64,000 nucleotides of DNA from Dyadobacter sp. (GTDB lineage: Bacteria > Bacteroidota > Bacteroidia > Cytophagales > Spirosomataceae), in the NCBI RefSeq assembly GCF_017744695.1, contig NZ_JAGIAS010000012.1, positions 62,001 to 126,000 on the forward strand, given 5' to 3'. A model generated the notes under the pieces. It had not been told where the DNA came from, did not search any database, and saw only the letters and a list, made by a program, of their open reading frames with translations. The translations under genes were made by a program, and so were the position numbers. Of the stretch, positions 51,538-60,762 are shown in pieces (the stretch's first letter is position 1; every line of letters begins with the position of its first letter).

Positions 51538-52266
51538 ATGACCCTGAATTGCATTACCGTCGACGACGAACCGCTCGCATTAGGCCTCGTGAGCTCATTT
51601 GTGGAACAAACGCCATTCCTGCATTTGCACGGCCGGTATATCAATGCGCTGGATGCACTGGAGGTGATCACAAAGGAAAATATTCATTTGGTTTATCTGG
51701 ATATACAAATGCCTGAACTAACGGGAATGGAGCTTGCGAAAGTCCTGAGCCAGAACCCGGACAGCCGGACGCGCATCGTTTTTACAACAGCCTATAACCA
51801 GTTTGCAGTGCAGGGCTATGAGGTGGATGCGCTGGGTTATCTGCTCAAACCGTTCGGCTATAACCAGTTTCTGGCAACAGCCATGAAAGCCAGAAAGTAT
51901 TTCGAAAACCTGCGCGAAGGCTCGAACGAACCCGAGCTGGATTCGAGCGAAAATTACCTGTTCGTCAAATCGGATTACAAGTTGGTACGCATCGATTTCG
52001 ACGCAATTCTTTTCATTGAATCATTCAAGGATTATGTCAAAATCCACCAGGCCAATGGCAGCCCGGTGGTTTCGCATAGCAGTCTCAAAGCCATTGAAGA
52101 AAAACTTCCCTCCGGCAAATTTATCCGCATTCACCGCTCATTCATTGTGGCCGTCGGTAAGGTAGATTCAATCAGCAAAAGCGCCGTCCACATCGGCAGC
52201 GTGGATATTCCGGTCGGGGACCTTTACAAGGATGCCTTCAAGGAACTACTGGCCAAGTGGCAGTAA
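51538..52266 (+). CDS. LytTR-family response regulator
   Basis: 242 residues. Receiver domain with DDEP (9-12), phospho-acceptor Asp55 (VYLDIQMPELTG) and GYLLKPFGYNQF. LytTR domain: DYKLVRIDFDAILFIESFKDYVKIHQANGSPVVSHSSLKAIEEKL with FIRIHRSFIVAVGKVDSI. It pairs with the kinase gene six bases upstream. The convergent 315-residue hypothetical gene ends 6 bases beyond it. Confidence 0.95.
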   Translation: MTLNCITVDDEPLALGLVSSFVEQTPFLHLHGRYINALDALEVITKENIHLVYLDIQMPELTGMELAKVLSQNPDSRTRIVFTTAYNQFAVQGYEVDALGYLLKPFGYNQFLATAMKARKYFENLREGSNEPELDSSENYLFVKSDYKLVRIDFDAILFIESFKDYVKIHQANGSPVVSHSSLKAIEEKLPSGKFIRIHRSFIVAVGKVDSISKSAVHIGSVDIPVGDLYKDAFKELLAKWQ

Positions 52267-52272
52267 GGTATG

Positions 52273-53220
52273 TCAGAATTGGTGCGTAAAACTCAACGCC
52301 AGGCCCGACTTTCCGTTCGCATCAGGAAAGCTACGCAAATCCCAGGCGGAACGTCTTGATACAGGCTTGTTATTCACGGCCAGGTTCCAGATACTCAGCC
52401 CGATGCTCAGCGATCCTAGGCCCATATTCATCATCGAAATATTCCGTTGCGTTTTGCTCGCATACCATGTGCCAGTAGCTCCGTCTACCTGGTTTTCCCG
52501 GTTGAAACCGACCGCTCCCGCAATGAACTGCCCGGCCCCGCCCACGATCCCGAGCACCGGCGTCGCATTCGTCCGGCTTCCCTTGCCCACTTCCATCGCA
52601 TTAATAACCGACGACGCCCCATTGAGCCCGATCAGTACTGACGACGTGATCGCGTAGGCAGGTTTGATCTCAGGTTTGTAGGTCGGCATAGGATTATAGG
52701 CGGGTTGGATCATCGCACACTCTTCTTTGCTCAGGCCGCTTTCCACAATCCATTTGTCAACCTTTTTATCCCTCATTTCAAATATCGTGGCATATTGGTT
52801 CCGGCTGTTGATATCCTCCGCAACTGCCCGTCCCGCTGTCTGCTCGATAAGGTAACCAACTGCACAGATCGTCCCATTCCGGTCGATAAAGCAGGGTTTC
52901 CGTTCCGCGTGCTCGTAGTTTTTGGGAAACAACCCCGCCGTGCGGTATTCGTGCAGCAAGTTGAGCAAATGCGCGCGTTTGGCCCGCATAGGAGCCGATA
53001 AACGGGATACATCGCGGTTTCGCAGTTTTTGTTCTACATATTCCAAATGCGTCGCGATCCGAAGCTGATCATCCGTCGCCGCATCGGGCCTTATACCGAA
53101 TTTCGACTCGAAACTGGCATCCCCGATGATCGGGTTAATGGTTCCCTCCGTGCTCCGGCGTTCCTTTAAAACGGCTATGAATAGCACGATTGCAAAAAAG
53201 CTGACGGCAAATGTTTTCAT
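52273..53220 (-). CDS. Conserved exported protein of unknown function
   Basis: 315 residues with an N-terminal hydrophobic segment (MKTFAVSFFAIVLFIAVLKE) as a signal or anchor. A distinctive middle region reads RKPCFIDRNGTICAVGYLIEQTAG, then INSRNQYATIFEM and KWIVESGLSKEECAMIQPAYN, which I have seen in unnamed bacterial proteins; the cysteine pair (CFIDRNGTIC) could be a disulfide. The C-terminal half is Gly/Ala-rich with hydrophobic stretches (~190-290, including IVGGAGQFIAGAVGF), probably membrane-associated. No function or family name is assigned. Repeat-rich DNA lies upstream of its start. Confidence 0.75.
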   Translation of the reverse strand: MKTFAVSFFAIVLFIAVLKERRSTEGTINPIIGDASFESKFGIRPDAATDDQLRIATHLEYVEQKLRNRDVSRLSAPMRAKRAHLLNLLHEYRTAGLFPKNYEHAERKPCFIDRNGTICAVGYLIEQTAGRAVAEDINSRNQYATIFEMRDKKVDKWIVESGLSKEECAMIQPAYNPMPTYKPEIKPAYAITSSVLIGLNGASSVINAMEVGKGSRTNATPVLGIVGGAGQFIAGAVGFNRENQVDGATGTWYASKTQRNISMMNMGLGSLSIGLSIWNLAVNNKPVSRRSAWDLRSFPDANGKSGLALSFTHQF

Positions 53221-53334
53221 GGCTGAGAAGGTTAGGTTGATTATGTCGAAAGAAATAAACAGTAAGTAACTTATTTCTCAGGGTGTAGGACAAAACCCAA
53301 GCTGGTAAGGTTGCATCTGGTAAAGAATTTTGAA

Positions 53335-53537
53335 TGAATGAATGAGTGAATATTTTTCTTTCAACACTTCGGATCGATTCTCATTCAACCATTCAAAATT
53401 CACTCATTCAAAATTCACTCATTCACTCATTCCCCATTCCACGGCGGCTCATTCAATCATTCAATCATTCAATCATTCAATCATTCAATCATTCACCCAT
53501 TCCCCATTCCACCGCGGATCATTCAATCATTCAAATC
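53335..53537. repeat. Low-complexity ATTCA-type repeat region
   Basis: About 200 bases built of ATTCA, ATTCACTC and ATTCAATC units. Within it an approximately 35-base block (CATTCCCCATTCCACnGCGG plus CTCATTCAATCATTC-like sequence) occurs twice (around 53428-53466 and 53499-53535). It sits between two divergently placed genes with their ends or starts outside the block. Frames open through it translate to repetitive peptides and are not genes. Confidence 0.9.
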
Positions 53538-54654
53538 ACGCCCGGTGCGCCTTCGCAATCGACTCGACCAGCCCTCGCATGTACCCGATCGCGAACAGCG
53601 CGCCGTAGTTGCTGTAACCGGCGTGTTCGTTGCTGTCGCCAGCGACGGTAGGCACATGGTCCGGGCGCATGGGGCCGCGGAAGCCTACTTCGTAATAGGT
53701 TTTCATCGCTTCGTACATATCGGTCTTGCCGTCGTCGTGGAAGGTTTCTTCGAAGTTGTTTTTGTTGCCACGAACATCACGAAAGTGCACAAAGTGGATT
53801 TTCTTTCGGCTGCCGAAGTATTTGATCGCCGACGGGATATCCTCGCCCATCGTCGCGAAGGTGCCCTGGCATAATGTAATGCCGTTGCTCTCACTCGGTA
53901 CGATCTCGATCAGGCGCTTGAATGCATTGGACGAGGTCATAATGCGCGGGATACCCTGGATTTTGTCGACCGGGGGATCATCCGGGTGTAATGCGAGCTT
54001 CACACCGACTTTCTCGGCCTCGGGTACCACGGCTTTGAGAAAGTATTCGAGGTTCTTCCACATGGTATCGTGCGTGAAATCGCCGTATTGGGTGAGCGGC
54101 TTGTCCTTCACGTCCTCGTAATCGAACGAGCTCACGAGCGCGCCCCCGCGTGAGGGTTTGTCGAGCTTCGTGCGCGCCCAGCTGATGACGGGCATCCAGT
54201 TGTAGCAAACCGTGTCGATCCCGGCCTTCGAAAGGTTTTGGATAAACCGGATAAAGGTCTCTATTTCCTGATCTTTACCATCCAGCCCCAGCTTGGTCTT
54301 TTCGTACAGCGACGGCGGCCCCTCGATCACACGGTAGGTAATACCATGTTTCGCCCAGAAATCGCGCACGGCCACAATGGCCTCGTACTCCCAGTTTTTG
54401 ACATTGCCCAGGCCCACACTCTGCGGGTTGATCCCTCCTACCGCGCCCAGCACATTCATTTGCTTTGAAAGCGCAATGCGGTTGGGGTCCATTCCGAAGA
54501 AATGCGCCAGGCAGAACTTCATGCCGCCGTCCTGCGCATAACCAGCCATTTCCCTTGTCTGCGAAGTGGCGACCGAGGCTGGCCCGGTAAGCGCGCTGGC
54601 CGCCGTCACCAGCGCGGTGTTTTTGATAAAATTCCTGCGTGAATTTTCCATCAT
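53536..54654 (-). CDS. Mannonate dehydratase (UxuA)-family protein with Tat signal
   Basis: 372 residues. The N-terminus has a twin-arginine motif (SRRNFIK) and a hydrophobic run to about residue 30, so it looks exported. The rest is UxuA: VCYNWMPVISWART, KLALHPDDPP, ITLCQGTFATMG, IHFVHFRDVRG, FEETFHDDGKTDMYEAM, and MRPDHVPTVAGDSNEHAGYSNYGALFAIGYMRGL. UxuA converts D-mannonate to 2-dehydro-3-deoxy-D-gluconate in the breakdown of glucuronate. It is normally cytoplasmic, so the Tat-like start is unusual. It is the last gene of the sigma-FecR-SusC-SusD operon, 7 bases after SusD. Two ATGs (54654, 54651) are possible. Confidence 0.88.
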   Translation of the reverse strand: MMENSRRNFIKNTALVTAASALTGPASVATSQTREMAGYAQDGGMKFCLAHFFGMDPNRIALSKQMNVLGAVGGINPQSVGLGNVKNWEYEAIVAVRDFWAKHGITYRVIEGPPSLYEKTKLGLDGKDQEIETFIRFIQNLSKAGIDTVCYNWMPVISWARTKLDKPSRGGALVSSFDYEDVKDKPLTQYGDFTHDTMWKNLEYFLKAVVPEAEKVGVKLALHPDDPPVDKIQGIPRIMTSSNAFKRLIEIVPSESNGITLCQGTFATMGEDIPSAIKYFGSRKKIHFVHFRDVRGNKNNFEETFHDDGKTDMYEAMKTYYEVGFRGPMRPDHVPTVAGDSNEHAGYSNYGALFAIGYMRGLVESIAKAHRA

Positions 54655-54661
54655 GATCGGT

Positions 54662-56194
54662 TTACTTGTCCCACCAGATTCGGGTCATGAACACATCAGG
54701 CCCCTGCCGCTCGATCGCCGTTTTGAAGTTTGGGTTAATGCCCTCTTCGCTAAGCGGATAGCGCAGGCGGCGCGGGATCTGGCCGTTGGTGTCGTTGCCG
54801 AGGTAATTCACCGGCGTCAGCACCGGGTAACCCGTTCTGCGCCAGTTGGCCCAGCCTTCGATATGGTTAAAAGTACTAGCCGACAGCAAATATACCTCCG
54901 TGTGGATCGCATTCATTTTCGCGGCCAGCGTTCCGGCTTCCGGATATGGATTTTTAGCAGCGTAGGCAGCGATATCCGTATTCGAAATGGTCGCATTAGC
55001 CCATGACATCTGCGCCAGCGCAGCAGACTGCCCTTCCTGGAATGCCGCTTTGGCATTACCCGTCGCCCAGCCGCGTTCGATCGCCTCTGCTTTGAGGAGC
55101 TGGGTTTCGGCGTAGCTCATGTAAATCCATGGCAATGCGATACCGATCACGCCGGTTGCGGGGCGCGAGTAGTTATCGAGGTTCTTTTCATCCAGGGCAG
55201 CGAGGCCGGTGGCGTCGGTCGCATTCGGCAGGCCTCGTTGCCTGGCTATGCTATTGTCCCCGCCTTTGATCATCGAAATAATCGGCAGTCGCGGGTCCTG
55301 GCGCTCCTTCATCATGTCGATCAGCGTTTTGGCCCATTGTACGCCGGCATTAGGGATATTGGTAATGTTCGAGCCGCTTGGGCCAAGGATCCACGAATTG
55401 GGGTTCGAGTTGATCTCCGCTCCGGTATTGGCGAACTTCACTGCGATAGTTTCCGTATTTCCTGTAATCAACCCGCCATCGATGGCTTTTTTAGCCCAGA
55501 GCTGTGCATTGGCCGGATCGGCCTTTTGCATACGCATGGCCAGACGCAGCATGAACGAGTTCGCCGCGCGCTTCCATTTATCGAGATCGCCGCCATAGAT
55601 ATAGTCGGCCGCTTTGGGAATATATTGGGCCGTATCAAATGCCTTACCTGCTTCGTCGAGCTCTTTCAGCATATCCATGTAAATTTCCTGCTGGGCGTCG
55701 TATTTCGGCGAGAAATTGCCGTCGATAAAACCCTTTCCTGCTTCGAAATACGGGATATCACCATAGAGGTCCGTCGTGCGCGAGAACTCCATGACTTTAA
55801 TAATGCGTGCCATCGAAAGCACATTCACATTCTTCGGATCCTGCTTCGCCACCTCGATCAGGTTCACCATGCTTTTGACAGCATAAGTGTAAGAGTTATC
55901 GAAAAAAGCAGAATTGATTTCCCCCAGGAAAGTGTAAAAACTGCCTTTGTAAAAAGTCGCGTCGATAGACGACATCTGCTGGATCAGGCAGGCCGCATAC
56001 CCGAAGTTGGCACGCCAGGCTTTCGACGCGGGGCCACTTGCTGAGCCCGTCAGCAACAGCTGCGACTGGCCCAGCAGGTAATCCACCGGCACGTTGCTGG
56101 GCGCATTCGGGTTGACATTGATTTCCTCGAAATCCTTGGTACAGGCGCCGGCTCCTGCGAGCAATGCCAGGCATATAGTTAATTTTTTAAGCAT
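54662..56194 (-). CDS. SusD/RagB-family outer membrane lipoprotein
   Basis: 510 residues with a lipoprotein signal (ALLAGAGAC, Cys at ~18), then TKDFEEINVNPNAPS, the usual opening of the SusD-like_2 group. Further landmarks are ARIIKVMEFSRTTDLYGDIPYFEAGKG, AADYIYGGDLDKWKRAANSFMLRLAMRMQKADP, SYAETQLLKAEAIERGW and EGWANWRRTGYPVLTP. It is the surface substrate-binding partner of the SusC 19 bases upstream. The linked UxuA-like gene suggests a uronate-containing substrate, by inference. Confidence 0.94.
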   Translation of the reverse strand: MLKKLTICLALLAGAGACTKDFEEINVNPNAPSNVPVDYLLGQSQLLLTGSASGPASKAWRANFGYAACLIQQMSSIDATFYKGSFYTFLGEINSAFFDNSYTYAVKSMVNLIEVAKQDPKNVNVLSMARIIKVMEFSRTTDLYGDIPYFEAGKGFIDGNFSPKYDAQQEIYMDMLKELDEAGKAFDTAQYIPKAADYIYGGDLDKWKRAANSFMLRLAMRMQKADPANAQLWAKKAIDGGLITGNTETIAVKFANTGAEINSNPNSWILGPSGSNITNIPNAGVQWAKTLIDMMKERQDPRLPIISMIKGGDNSIARQRGLPNATDATGLAALDEKNLDNYSRPATGVIGIALPWIYMSYAETQLLKAEAIERGWATGNAKAAFQEGQSAALAQMSWANATISNTDIAAYAAKNPYPEAGTLAAKMNAIHTEVYLLSASTFNHIEGWANWRRTGYPVLTPVNYLGNDTNGQIPRRLRYPLSEEGINPNFKTAIERQGPDVFMTRIWWDK

Positions 56195-56213
56195 GATTTC
56201 TCTTTTTGAAGGA

Positions 56214-59200
56214 TCAGAATTTCAGGTTCAGGTTAACGCCATAGGAGCGCGTCGGCGGCGTACCGGCAAACTCCACGCCTTGGGCATTGCCGTTATTGTA
56301 AGTCGCTTCCGGGTCGATAATCGGCACTTTTTTCATCAGCACGGCCAGGTTGCGTCCCACGATGGATACCGATGCTCCTTTGAACGGCAGCTTACCCAGG
56401 AGTCGGCCCGGGATCGAGTATTGCAGGATGATCTGGCGGAGTTTGATAAAATCCGATTTGTAGACAAACGGCGTGGCAATGGCCGAGTACCAGTTGCTGT
56501 AATAGGCTTGTGCTGGCGCTTTTGCCGTGTTAGGCTCGCCCGATTCGGTCACGCCTTCGCCGGTTACGCCACCCTCACGACCCACCAGTGTCTCCTTTTG
56601 CAGGCCAAACCGGTAAGCCAGCGCATTGGTACCCGAATAAATGTACCCGCCGAATTTACCATCCACGAGCACGCTCAGGCTAATGCCTTTATAATTAAAT
56701 GTATTGTTCAAACCCAACGTATAAGGCGATACCCCCGAGCCGAAGGTCCTGATGTCCCCTGCCATGGCCAATCCCTGCGAGTTGTACACGATATTGCCGC
56801 TCGCGTCGCGTTTGAAATCGTAACCTTTGATCTGGCTGTACGGCTTGCCCACATCCTGGTGAATGAATGCCGAGCCCGGCCGCGACTGGTCCACACGAAG
56901 CGTTTGCAGGTCGCCGTACAGGCTCAGCACCTCGCTCGCATTGTACCCCATATTAAAGGAAGCATCCCAGGTAAATTTCTTGCCATTCACGATCGTAGCG
57001 CCCAAAAGCAATTCGATCCCACGGTTGCGGATCGCCCCCACATTAAACAAGGCGCTCGTGTAGCCGGATGTTTCCGAAATCGTGGCACTTACAATATCAT
57101 CGGTTGTTTTGCGGTCGTAAACCGCCAAATCCACATTCAGGAGGTTGTTGAACAATTTAGCCTCTAAACCCAATTCTGAAACCGTCGAAGTCAATGGCTG
57201 CAAGCCGCCGTTCGGTACGCGGGTACCGTTAATCTGCGCCATTGCGGACCCTAAATGCGCACCGCTCAACGAGTAGTAGAGCGACAGATTATAGGGATCG
57301 GTATCGCCACCTGCCTGCGCCCACGACCCGCGGAATTTCAGGTAATTGATCGCCGAAGGCAATTTCAAAGCCTCCGAAGCCACGAAACTCACACCGAACG
57401 AAGGATAAAAAATGCTGTTCTTACCCTTCGCCAGCGTCGAGAACCAGTCGTTACGCGCAGTCGCCGTTACGAACAGGTAGTTGTTGTAGGAAAACTCCGC
57501 CGAGCCATACACCGAGTTGATGCGCTTTTCAATGTAAGCCTCGGTGACGGTCCGTGCCGCCGGATCGATGTTCGAAACGTCGTAGAAGAATGGAATGTTG
57601 AAGCTGTTGTTGGCCGAAACTTCGTTCAGGTTCGTTACCTGCTTCATCATATTCCCCCCAAAAAGGCCGTTGAAGGCAAATTTCTCCCCGATTTTCCGGT
57701 TAACACCCACCAAAAGTTCCTTGTTGGTTTCGGTAAATTCGCGCAGCGACGACGTATAGCTTCCCCGCAACACATAACCCGTGCCGTAGGGCTCGATACT
57801 CTTGTAACGGTAATTGAAATTATCGAAACCAATGCGGCCTTTCAGGTAAAGCCAGTCAGTAATAGTGTATTTTGGCTCAAAAGAGGCGATTACACGCTTT
57901 TTGTTATCATCCTGCTGGTATTGCTCTGTGGCAAAATACGGGTTTTGGGTGTACTGGTTATCCGACCATACCTTTTCGTTGCCGTTTGCGTCGAACTGCG
58001 CGTTTTTCAGCACATCCACATCAAGTGAAGTCGGCAGCACGTACATCGCGAAATTGGCATTTCCCGGCGAGTCGTTCACGCGTGGGCGATTGTGGTTTTT
58101 CTCGATGATGTACTTCGCATTCGCTACGAATGAAATGCGTTTGCCGAGGTTACCATTCGTATTCAACGCAAAATTGTTGCGGCGGAGCGTGTTGTTCGGC
58201 AGCACACCTTTATTGTTCAGATCATTCATCGAAAGCCGGTAAGTGACCTTTTCGGTAGCGCCGGTCAATGCCACGGAGTTGGTAAAGGTAGTCCCGACGT
58301 TGTAAAACTTCCGCAGGTTATCCTTCGCGGCCACATACGGGCGCTCGACGCCGTCGTAGTTCATCGAATTGCTGCCATCCAGGCGGCCACCCCAGCTGTT
58401 TCGCGTTGCCGTTTCGGCTACGGTCGTTGGTTTGATTCCGTTGCTTCCGAGGCCATATTCGTATTGATAGTCTTTGTAGGATTTAAACAAAAGATCCTCC
58501 GCCAGGAAGTTGCTGTTCACTTCCACACCTATGCCTTTATCGGCCTTGCCGCCCTTTGTAGTCACCAAAATAGCGCCATTGGAAGCCCTCGAACCGTACA
58601 ATGCCGCCGCAGTGGCACCTTTCAGTACGCTGATGCTCTCTATTTCGTCCGGGTTAAGGCTGGAAATACCGTCTCCGCGGTCCGAACCGGTCCAGGAGCC
58701 CTCCCGGTTGGCACCGATTGCTACCGAGCCAAGGTTGTCGTTGTTGATCGGGATACCGTCCACGATGATCAGCGGCTGGTTATTACCCGAAATCGATCCA
58801 TTACCGCGGATCACTATACGCGACGAACCGCTGGGCCCTGTTGCCGTGCTCGAAATATTCAGACCGGCTACTTTACCTACGAGACTGTTGGCGATGTTGG
58901 TGGAGCGCGCTTGCGTGAGGTCCTCCCCTTTTACTTCGGAAATGGCATAACCCAATGCCTTCTTTTCCTTTTTGATACCCAAAGCAGTGACCACTACCTC
59001 ATCAAGCGTTTGCGTTTCGACGGCCATTTTCACATCCACCACCGAGCGCTGGCCCACCGTCAGCTCCTGCTTTTGGAAACCAATCGAAGTAAACACCAGC
59101 ACCGATTCCGCCGAAGGCACATCGAGCGAATACTTCCCGTTCACATCGGTATTGGTACCATTGATAGTCCCCTTTACCAGCACGTTCACACCGGGCAATC

Positions 59201-59666
59201 CTTCACCATTGGCATCCGTCACCGTCCCGCTCACTTTGATTTCAGCCGCAACTGTCCGGCTTGCGGTCAGTACCTGCATTGCTCCCGCCGTCGGCCGACT
59301 GCCGATAACCGAAGTTTCAATCCTCCTTGGCAAAATCATGTATGCATTCTTCCGCACCTTTTTCAGCGTCAGGTTTGTCGATTTCAGCAATGCTTCCATA
59401 TTCTTTTCTGCCGAAAGGCTCTTGTCGAATACGAAATCGGGCACAGTAATACCGCTCATCTGGCTCTCTTCGAACAGGATATCGGCATTGTAAAATTTTT
59501 TGAGTTGCAAAAGCACGTCGAGCAGCTTCACCTGGTTGGTGGTTTGCTCCGGTGGGAGCATGCGGTTTTTATGCGCATTAAAGGCCAGCACCTGGGCGTC
59601 CAAAGGCGGCGCGGCGATGAGCATCAGGCCACAGCAAACCAATGACAGTAATGATCTTTGTTTCAT
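56214..59666 (-). CDS. SusC/RagA TonB-dependent transporter with STN domain
   Basis: 1150 residues. A signal peptide (MKQRSLLSLVCCGLMLIAAPPLDA|Q) is followed by an STN domain (~45-115, KLLDVLLQLKKFYNADILFEE), a carboxypeptidase-regulatory-like domain (~145-230, KVSGTVTDANGEGLPGVNVL), the link LDEVVVTALGI, the plug (VIRGNGSISGNNQPLIIVDGIPI, ALYGSRASNGAILVTTKGG) and a barrel ending LNLKF. The STN domain fits signalling to the FecR protein encoded 32 bases upstream. The substrate is unknown but the operon's UxuA-like gene suggests uronic acids. Confidence 0.95.
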   Translation of the reverse strand: MKQRSLLSLVCCGLMLIAAPPLDAQVLAFNAHKNRMLPPEQTTNQVKLLDVLLQLKKFYNADILFEESQMSGITVPDFVFDKSLSAEKNMEALLKSTNLTLKKVRKNAYMILPRRIETSVIGSRPTAGAMQVLTASRTVAAEIKVSGTVTDANGEGLPGVNVLVKGTINGTNTDVNGKYSLDVPSAESVLVFTSIGFQKQELTVGQRSVVDVKMAVETQTLDEVVVTALGIKKEKKALGYAISEVKGEDLTQARSTNIANSLVGKVAGLNISSTATGPSGSSRIVIRGNGSISGNNQPLIIVDGIPINNDNLGSVAIGANREGSWTGSDRGDGISSLNPDEIESISVLKGATAAALYGSRASNGAILVTTKGGKADKGIGVEVNSNFLAEDLLFKSYKDYQYEYGLGSNGIKPTTVAETATRNSWGGRLDGSNSMNYDGVERPYVAAKDNLRKFYNVGTTFTNSVALTGATEKVTYRLSMNDLNNKGVLPNNTLRRNNFALNTNGNLGKRISFVANAKYIIEKNHNRPRVNDSPGNANFAMYVLPTSLDVDVLKNAQFDANGNEKVWSDNQYTQNPYFATEQYQQDDNKKRVIASFEPKYTITDWLYLKGRIGFDNFNYRYKSIEPYGTGYVLRGSYTSSLREFTETNKELLVGVNRKIGEKFAFNGLFGGNMMKQVTNLNEVSANNSFNIPFFYDVSNIDPAARTVTEAYIEKRINSVYGSAEFSYNNYLFVTATARNDWFSTLAKGKNSIFYPSFGVSFVASEALKLPSAINYLKFRGSWAQAGGDTDPYNLSLYYSLSGAHLGSAMAQINGTRVPNGGLQPLTSTVSELGLEAKLFNNLLNVDLAVYDRKTTDDIVSATISETSGYTSALFNVGAIRNRGIELLLGATIVNGKKFTWDASFNMGYNASEVLSLYGDLQTLRVDQSRPGSAFIHQDVGKPYSQIKGYDFKRDASGNIVYNSQGLAMAGDIRTFGSGVSPYTLGLNNTFNYKGISLSVLVDGKFGGYIYSGTNALAYRFGLQKETLVGREGGVTGEGVTESGEPNTAKAPAQAYYSNWYSAIATPFVYKSDFIKLRQIILQYSIPGRLLGKLPFKGASVSIVGRNLAVLMKKVPIIDPEATYNNGNAQGVEFAGTPPTRSYGVNLNLKF

Positions 59667-59698
59667 ACGGGGATCTGGATAGGGATATATTAAGGTCT

Positions 59699-60718
59699 TT
59701 ATTTCTGCAAAATCAGGTAGGCATCGCCTTCGCGCGCCAGGCGGAAATCGAAAAGCTCCGAAAGCAATGCGAGCAGTTCTTCGCCGCTCTCGGGTTGGAA
59801 GGTGCCGCTCACGGTACGGCTGGCAAACCGGTTATCTTTGATTTCCACCCGGATACCATAATGCTCCTGCAACTGGGTCGCCACTTCCGACAAGGGTGTT
59901 TTGTCAAAAACAAACCGGTTACCGGTCCATGCGATCAGCTTCTGTGTGTCTGCATTCGGCCTGACGGTTGGCTTCGCTGCCGATTTCGCCATCGTTACAA
60001 GGTCGCCCGGTTTCATGACCAGCTCTTTTTTCCGGTTACCTTCCGAAAACAGCACGTGTACTTTACCTTTTTTCAGCAATACCTTCCCGCCTTTCTGCCG
60101 CGCGTACACCGAAAACTCGGTCCCGAGCACCATCACTTCGAAATCATCCTCGGTTTTGACCATAAACCGCTTGTTATCGATGGTGTGGGTCACATTGAAA
60201 AATGCTTCGCCGTTCAGCTTCACCTCCCGGGTATTTTCCCCGAAACCGAACCGCGGGACTTTCATCGAAGTATTCGCATTCAATATGACTTTGGTTCCAT
60301 CCGAAAGCTCCACAGAGCGCGTCTCGCCGAAGTCGGTCGCATAGGTTTTGTACAAAATCTGGTCCCGGCCGAGCCAGGCCGTCATACCTAGCACGAATAC
60401 CGACGCGGCAGCCATCAACCAGGAGCGACGACCGAAGCGCCTGGTTCCTGCAACCGGAAACGGCTCCTGCGCATTACTTTCGAGCGTCTCGCCCGGATTC
60501 GCGTTCTCGCGCATGTAGCGCACGTAAGCGTCATAACACTCCTGACCATCGGGCAGGAATTGCGGCGACTGCAACTGCCATTCGGCGAGCCATTCAAAAT
60601 ACAATTCCTGATTATCGGCATGCGCCAGCCATTCGGCGATCAGCCGCTTTTGTGCCGGGCTTGCATTACCGGCGAAATACTGGAACAGGAGTGCTTTGTT
60701 TACTGACAATGTGTTCAT
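59699..60718 (-). CDS. FecR-family anti-sigma factor
   Basis: 339 residues. Cytoplasmic N-terminus (~1-95), a membrane helix (~107-122, LMAAASVFVLGMTAWLG), a FecR domain (VELSDGTKVILNANTSMKVP, LNGEAFFNVTHTI) and a C-terminal DUF4974-type domain (TPLSEVATQLQEHYGIRVEI). It regulates the ECF sigma factor whose gene ends 44 bases upstream and receives a signal from the STN domain of the SusC downstream. Confidence 0.95.
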   Translation of the reverse strand: MNTLSVNKALLFQYFAGNASPAQKRLIAEWLAHADNQELYFEWLAEWQLQSPQFLPDGQECYDAYVRYMRENANPGETLESNAQEPFPVAGTRRFGRRSWLMAAASVFVLGMTAWLGRDQILYKTYATDFGETRSVELSDGTKVILNANTSMKVPRFGFGENTREVKLNGEAFFNVTHTIDNKRFMVKTEDDFEVMVLGTEFSVYARQKGGKVLLKKGKVHVLFSEGNRKKELVMKPGDLVTMAKSAAKPTVRPNADTQKLIAWTGNRFVFDKTPLSEVATQLQEHYGIRVEIKDNRFASRTVSGTFQPESGEELLALLSELFDFRLAREGDAYLILQK

Positions 60719-60762
60719 ATCAGTGATTTTAAATATCGAATAGTGTTAAGGATGTTATAGGA

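Noticed and set aside
53342..53651. Plus-strand frames through the ATTCA repeat
   Set aside because: They translate to repeated His/Ser/Phe/Thr strings caused by the repeat, not protein.
58464..59645. A 393-codon plus-strand frame
   Set aside because: Antisense to the SusC gene, whose minus-strand protein is fully recognisable.
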